Of a DNA stretch of 7,475 nucleotides, positions 4,326-7,475 are shown piece by piece. Below the pieces are notes generated by a model. That model was not told where the DNA came from, made no database searches, and worked only from the letters and a program-made list of their open reading frames with translations. Made by a program: the position numbers and the translations under genes. How positions within the stretch are numbered: position 1 is the first letter of the stretch; each line of letters begins with the position of its first letter. This DNA is from Candidatus Paenalcaligenes intestinipullorum (GTDB lineage Bacteria > Pseudomonadota > Gammaproteobacteria > Burkholderiales > Burkholderiaceae_B): positions 1 through 7,475 of the forward strand of contig DWUQ01000011.1 in the NCBI GenBank assembly GCA_019120675.1. Reading direction: 5' to 3'.

Positions 4326-5741
4326 TTAGTCGATGGTGGCGACGTGCAGTAGGTTGGTGCTGCCGCTGCGGCCAAATGGCACCCCAGCGATGATGACTAC
4401 CGTGTCGTCTTTTTTGGCGAACTGATGCTTTTCAGCGATGCTGGTAGCGTGTTCGACCATTTCTGTTACATCAGATACGTGCTCGAAGGGCACCGCGTGT
4501 ACACCCCACGCTAAGGTCAGACGGCGAGCGGTGTCTAGGCTAGGTGTAAGAGCCAGGATGGGCGCACGAGGGCGCTCACGGCTGGCACGTAGCGCGCTGG
4601 AGCCGCTGGTGGTGTAGGCGATGGTGGTGGCCGGATTCAAGATCTCGGTCACACGACGTAAGGCGCAGCAAATAGCATCAGGGGTGCTGGCTTCCGAGGC
4701 CACATGGCTGTCAGCTAAGCCCTTATGCCATTCGGGGTCGCTTTCCACTTCACGAATAATGCTGTCCATGATGCTGACCGCTTCGATGGGGAACTGACCG
4801 GAGGCAGACTCCGCAGACAACATTACCGCATCGGCACCGGAGTAAATGGCGGTGGCCACGTCTGAGGCTTCGGCACGAGTGGGCACGGGAGCGGTAATCA
4901 TGGATTCCAGCATTTGCGTAGCGACGACAACGGGACGGCCATACTTACGAGCGGTGGCCACAATGCGGCGCTGTACTTTTGGTACGGTTTGGGGGGGGAT
5001 TTCCACACCCAAATCGCCACGCGCAACCATCACGCCATCACAGAGCTCGACGATTTCGTCTAAGTGATCCAAGGCAGAAGGCTTTTCGAGCTTAGCCATG
5101 ATCCACGCTTTGTCACCGATGATTTCACGCGCTTCGATGATGTCAGAAGGACGCTGCACAAAGGAGAGGGCGACCCAGTCTACCCCTAAAGACAAGCCGA
5201 ACTTTAGATCATCGATGTCTTTGGGAGTAAGCGGTGAAATAGGTAGAATGACGCCGGGGACGTTAACGCCTTTACGATCGGATAGTGGGCCACCCACCAT
5301 GACGGTGGTGTCCGCAAAATCAGGACCAAAATCGTCCACACGTAAACGTAGCTTGCCATCGTCCAGTAGCAAATCTGTGCCTTTTTCTAAGGCAGCAAAA
5401 ATTTCTGGATGCGGCAGATTCGCGCGTTGGTTGTTGCCGATCGTGCTGTCTAAATCTAAGCGGAATTTTTGACCATTTTCCAGCAGGGTTTTGCCGCCTT
5501 CAATTTGGCCAACGCGTAACTTAGGACCTTGTAAATCCATCAAGACTCCGACCGAACGGCCAGTTTCTTTTTCGAGCTCACGAATGGTTTGTAAACGCTC
5601 AGCGTGATCGGCTTGAGTGCCGTGGCTGAAATTTAAGCGAAATACATCGGCACCTGCCTCAAAAAGTTCGCGGATACGTTCGGGTGTGGAGCTAGCGGGG
5701 CCAATAGTGGCCAAAATGCGTGCACGTCGTTGACGTCTCAT
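4326..5741 (-). CDS. pyk: Pyruvate kinase, K+-independent signature
   Basis: A 471-residue cytosolic enzyme making pyruvate and ATP from phosphoenolpyruvate and ADP. Numbering starts at the second Met. The PEP/phosphate region F-R-L-N37-F-S39-H is followed by M-D-L-Q-G-P-K74-L-R-V, then the B domain (about 78-170). Then come K-L-E219-K-P (normally K-I-E-N), A-R-G-D243-L-G-V-E with the metal-binding Glu and Asp, and A-T-Q-M-L-E-S-M. The C-terminal domain is complete, with the usual G-S-T-N-L-L near the end. Leu-Gln-Gly-Pro-Lys with Val after Arg is the K+-independent pattern, against Thr-Lys-Gly-Pro-Glu with Thr in K+-dependent enzymes. Start 5741 is preferred over ATG 5750 because AAAGGA (5750-5755) lies 8 bases before 5741 but touches 5750, and relatives begin M-R-R. 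It is the last gene of the operon, 15 bases after the GlcG-like gene. Confidence 0.97.
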   Translation of the reverse strand: MRRQRRARILATIGPASSTPERIRELFEAGADVFRLNFSHGTQADHAERLQTIRELEKETGRSVGVLMDLQGPKLRVGQIEGGKTLLENGQKFRLDLDSTIGNNQRANLPHPEIFAALEKGTDLLLDDGKLRLRVDDFGPDFADTTVMVGGPLSDRKGVNVPGVILPISPLTPKDIDDLKFGLSLGVDWVALSFVQRPSDIIEAREIIGDKAWIMAKLEKPSALDHLDEIVELCDGVMVARGDLGVEIPPQTVPKVQRRIVATARKYGRPVVVATQMLESMITAPVPTRAEASDVATAIYSGADAVMLSAESASGQFPIEAVSIMDSIIREVESDPEWHKGLADSHVASEASTPDAICCALRRVTEILNPATTIAYTTSGSSALRASRERPRAPILALTPSLDTARRLTLAWGVHAVPFEHVSDVTEMVEHATSIAEKHQFAKKDDTVVIIAGVPFGRSGSTNLLHVATID

Positions 5742-5749
5742 GATTTCCA

Positions 5750-5755
5750 TCCTTT
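5750..5755 (-). promoter_or_regulatory. Ribosome binding site deciding the pyk start
   Basis: On the minus strand AAAGGA stands 8 bases before ATG 5741. It includes the first base of the other in-frame ATG (5750), which makes that codon unlikely as the start. Confidence 0.7.
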
Positions 5756-5756
5756 A

Positions 5757-6164
5757 TTAAACGGTCACCGCTAAAGCAGCGAGACCGGCTTGGGCGATTT
5801 TGGCGTCATCGGGTGCCGCAACACCAGAAGCGCCAATCGCGCCAATAACATTACCGTCGACAATAATGGGTTCAGCCCCTTCTAAGGGTGAAATAGGCAT
5901 CGATAGCGCGGCAAAGCGCCCGTTGTTGACCATATCCTCTAGTGCTTTGCTTGGACGACCAGTGAGTGCACTGGCACGCGCCTTTTCAGCGGCAACTATT
6001 GAACCCATGACTGGCGCGCCATCCATGCGTTGCATCCACAGAATATGACCGCCTGCGTCTGTAATCGCGATGGTAACTTTCCAATTGTTTTTACGGGCTT
6101 CCTCTTGGGCGGCTTGGGCAATCACTGCGATGTCGCTCTCGGTGAGGATTTTTGTCTCTTTCAT
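5757..6164 (-). CDS. GlcG/HbpS family small protein (Haem_degrading domain)
   Basis: A 135-residue single-domain protein of the GlcG/HbpS (DUF336) family. Seen in it: an N-terminal helix with L-T-E-S-D-I and A-A-Q-E-E-A, the strand and turn I-A-I-T-D-A-G-G-H-I-L-W-M-Q-R-M-D-G-A around residues 32-50, A-E-K-A-R-A-S-A followed by the G-R-P-S segment, and near the C-terminus V-I-G-A-I-G-A-S-G. This matches the whole length of the family, usually 130-160 residues. There is no signal peptide, so it is probably cytosolic. Some relatives bind heme; GlcG sits in glycolate operons with no settled biochemical role. Here it lies between two glycerate-pathway kinases, which suits the glcG-type association. 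The start at 6164 has AAGGAG (6170-6175) 5 bases away; an in-frame TTG at 6200 would overlap the previous gene and lacks support. Confidence 0.9.
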   Translation of the reverse strand: MKETKILTESDIAVIAQAAQEEARKNNWKVTIAITDAGGHILWMQRMDGAPVMGSIVAAEKARASALTGRPSKALEDMVNNGRFAALSMPISPLEGAEPIIVDGNVIGAIGASGVAAPDDAKIAQAGLAALAVTV

Positions 6165-6169
6165 AACTG

Positions 6170-6175
6170 CTCCTT
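6170..6175 (-). promoter_or_regulatory. Ribosome binding site of the GlcG-like gene
   Basis: AAGGAG on the minus strand lies 5 bases before ATG 6164, within the 28-base gap after the glycerate kinase stop. It settles the start. Confidence 0.8.
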
Positions 6176-6192
6176 GAGTTGTTGGACGGTGT

Positions 6193-7455
6193 TTAGACAA
6201 TCAGCAGGGCGCGGAAGTCGTTAACGTTAGTGAGGGTGGGGCCAGTCACAATGGAATCGCCTAGGGCCTCAAAAAAGCTATGGCCGTCATTATTATCTAA
6301 GCTGTCGCGCGGTGGCATTTTTTTCTGCCACGCACGCTCAATGGTATCGGGAGTGATGATGGCACCCGCGATGTCTTCGAGACCATCCACGCCATCGGTG
6401 TCTCCGGCGACACCATAAATATCGGCGGCCCCGTCTAAGGCGACGGCAACCGACAATAAAAATTCAACATTTCGTCCACCACGGCCATCCCCTTTGACGG
6501 TGACGGTGGTCTCGCCACCAGAAAGCAGGACGCAGGGGGCTTTTACGGGTTGGCCATGGGCTTTAACGCTCAGAGCAATACCTGCCATGACTTTACCGAC
6601 GTCTTTGGCTTCACCCTCGATGCTGTCGCCCAAAAGAACGGGGGTAACTCCCGCTTTTTCCGCCACTTCGGCAGCTGCCAATAACGCCAACTGAGGGGTA
6701 GCAATCAGATGTGTGGTTACGGTGGAAACGCGTTGGTCGTCAGGTTTGACGGTTTCACCCTCGCCGCTTTCGAGTAAGCGACGTGCGCCTTCGGGCAAAT
6801 CAATTTGGTAACGGCGAATAATTTCTAAGGCATCGGCGCAGGTGGTGGCATCACCAACGGTAGGGCCAGAGGCGATATCAATAGGATCGTCGCCAGGCAC
6901 ATCTGAAATTAGCAAATTAACAACTTTGGCGGGGTAGGCCGCTGCCGCTAAGCGCCCACCTTTGATATTGGATAAATGGCGGCGTACGCAATTCATCTCG
7001 GTGATGTTGGCCCCCGATTTGAGCAATGCGCGGTTGATGTTTTGCTTGTCTTCTAGGGTGACCCCTTCGCCAGGCAGGGGCATTAATGCTGAACCGCCAC
7101 CGGAGATTAAGCAGATGACCAGATCGTCTTCGGTGAGGTTGCTGACAGTTTTTAAAATCGTATTCGAGGCCTTTAAACCAGCATCATCGGGTACGGGATG
7201 AGCAGCTTCTAGGATAGTAATATGTTGACACGGTACAGCATGGCCATAACGCGTGACGACCACACCTTCGAGGGGGCCTTGCCAGTTCGCCTCAAGTACA
7301 CGAGCCATTTCTGCGGACGCCTTACCGGCACCGATCACAATGGTGCGGCCTTTGGGGGCGGCAGGTAAAAAAGGAGGAATGCAACGCTCGGCTTGGGCAG
7401 CGCCCACAGCGGCAGTAAACATATCCTCAAGCAGTTTGCGCGGCTCGATATTCAT
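6193..7455 (-). CDS. gckA: Glycerate 2-kinase (GckA/TtuD, DUF4147-MOFRL; often labelled hydroxypyruvate reductase)
   Basis: A complete 420-residue protein. It phosphorylates D-glycerate with ATP to 2-phosphoglycerate in the cytosol. The N-terminal DUF4147 domain shows T-I-V-I-G-A-G-K45-A-S (38-47), C-L-I-S-G-G-G-S-A-L (115-124), C-V-R-R-H-L-S-N-I-K-G-G-R-L (156-169) and L-L-I-S-D-V-P-G-D-D with S-G-P-T (181-199). The C-terminal MOFRL domain shows L-S-G-G-E-T-T-V-T-V (311-320), G-D-G-R325-G-G-R-N (322-329), A-G-D-T-D-G-V-D-G (350-358) and T-G-P-T-L-T-N-V-N-D (404-413). K45 and R325 lie in the segments thought to form the active site. Family members are often mislabelled hydroxypyruvate reductase (TtuD). 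AGGAG (7464-7468) is 8 bases before the ATG. It is the first gene of the operon visible here; earlier genes, such as a tartronate semialdehyde reductase, may lie beyond the right edge. Confidence 0.95.
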   Translation of the reverse strand: MNIEPRKLLEDMFTAAVGAAQAERCIPPFLPAAPKGRTIVIGAGKASAEMARVLEANWQGPLEGVVVTRYGHAVPCQHITILEAAHPVPDDAGLKASNTILKTVSNLTEDDLVICLISGGGSALMPLPGEGVTLEDKQNINRALLKSGANITEMNCVRRHLSNIKGGRLAAAAYPAKVVNLLISDVPGDDPIDIASGPTVGDATTCADALEIIRRYQIDLPEGARRLLESGEGETVKPDDQRVSTVTTHLIATPQLALLAAAEVAEKAGVTPVLLGDSIEGEAKDVGKVMAGIALSVKAHGQPVKAPCVLLSGGETTVTVKGDGRGGRNVEFLLSVAVALDGAADIYGVAGDTDGVDGLEDIAGAIITPDTIERAWQKKMPPRDSLDNNDGHSFFEALGDSIVTGPTLTNVNDFRALLIV

Positions 7456-7463
7456 GTGGCTTG

Positions 7464-7468
7464 CTCCT
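7464..7468 (-). promoter_or_regulatory. Ribosome binding site of the glycerate 2-kinase gene
   Basis: AGGAG on the minus strand, 8 bases before ATG 7455. The window ends 7 bases further upstream, so the promoter of the operon is not visible. Confidence 0.75.
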
Positions 7469-7475
7469 GTATAAG

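Noticed and set aside
3926..4375. Open frame of 149 codons on the minus strand across the intergenic region
   Set aside because: It runs through both terminators and the structured RNA region, starts inside pyk, and its product has no recognisable domain or regular composition.
4124..4393. Open frame of 89 codons on the plus strand after the small-RNA terminator
   Set aside because: No ribosome site, it reads through the bidirectional terminator hairpin and into pyk antisense, and the product is low in sense (clusters of Trp, Arg and Cys).
1..7475. Mobile element, phage, toxin-antitoxin, CRISPR array or defence system
   Set aside because: No transposase or integrase, no long direct or terminal repeats, no spacer-repeat pattern; all large genes are housekeeping or respiratory.

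Overview
The window reads as ordinary chromosomal DNA of a proteobacterium. Coq7-type ubiquinone biosynthesis, a C-type (cbb3-like) heme-copper reductase, close gene packing with AGGAG-type ribosome sites and a base composition near half G+C all point to an aerobic or microaerobic Pseudomonadota. A gammaproteobacterium is my first guess and an Alcaligenaceae-like betaproteobacterium the second. I cannot place it more narrowly from sequence alone. There is no sign of phage, insertion sequence, CRISPR array, tRNA or rRNA.

Left block, + strand, 1-3001: a respiratory operon, cut at the left edge. In order it holds the C-terminal 147 residues of the catalytic heme-copper subunit (CcoN-like, with some NorB-like features), a mono-heme CcoO-like subunit, a membrane-anchored mono-heme cytochrome c, a SCO/SenC copper chaperone and a six-helix membrane protein of unknown function. 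Genes overlap or lie within about 31 bases of each other. Electrons would pass from a donor through the two cytochromes to the binuclear centre, with the SCO protein and perhaps the last gene helping assembly. Canonical CcoQ and di-heme CcoP are absent, so this is an atypical module whose terminal acceptor (O2 or NO) cannot be settled here.

Middle, 3093-3800, + strand: coq7, the di-iron hydroxylase of ubiquinone synthesis. A 525-base gap follows (3801-4325). It is not empty: a well-spaced sigma70-type promoter (3943-3971), a roughly 137-nt region that can fold into a three-way junction plus a hairpin with a CUCCUCC loop, and a very strong intrinsic terminator (4082-4114) together make a convincing unannotated small RNA. 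A second, bidirectional terminator (4249-4284) separates it from the opposing operon.

Right block, - strand, 7455-4326: a three-gene operon of glycerate 2-kinase, a GlcG/HbpS-like protein and pyruvate kinase. The two kinases flank the enolase step (glycerate to 2-phosphoglycerate, then phosphoenolpyruvate to pyruvate), which fits a glyoxylate/glycolate/tartrate-type route into central metabolism. The promoter of this operon lies beyond the right edge.

The most interesting item is the candidate small RNA. The variant respiratory module comes second.
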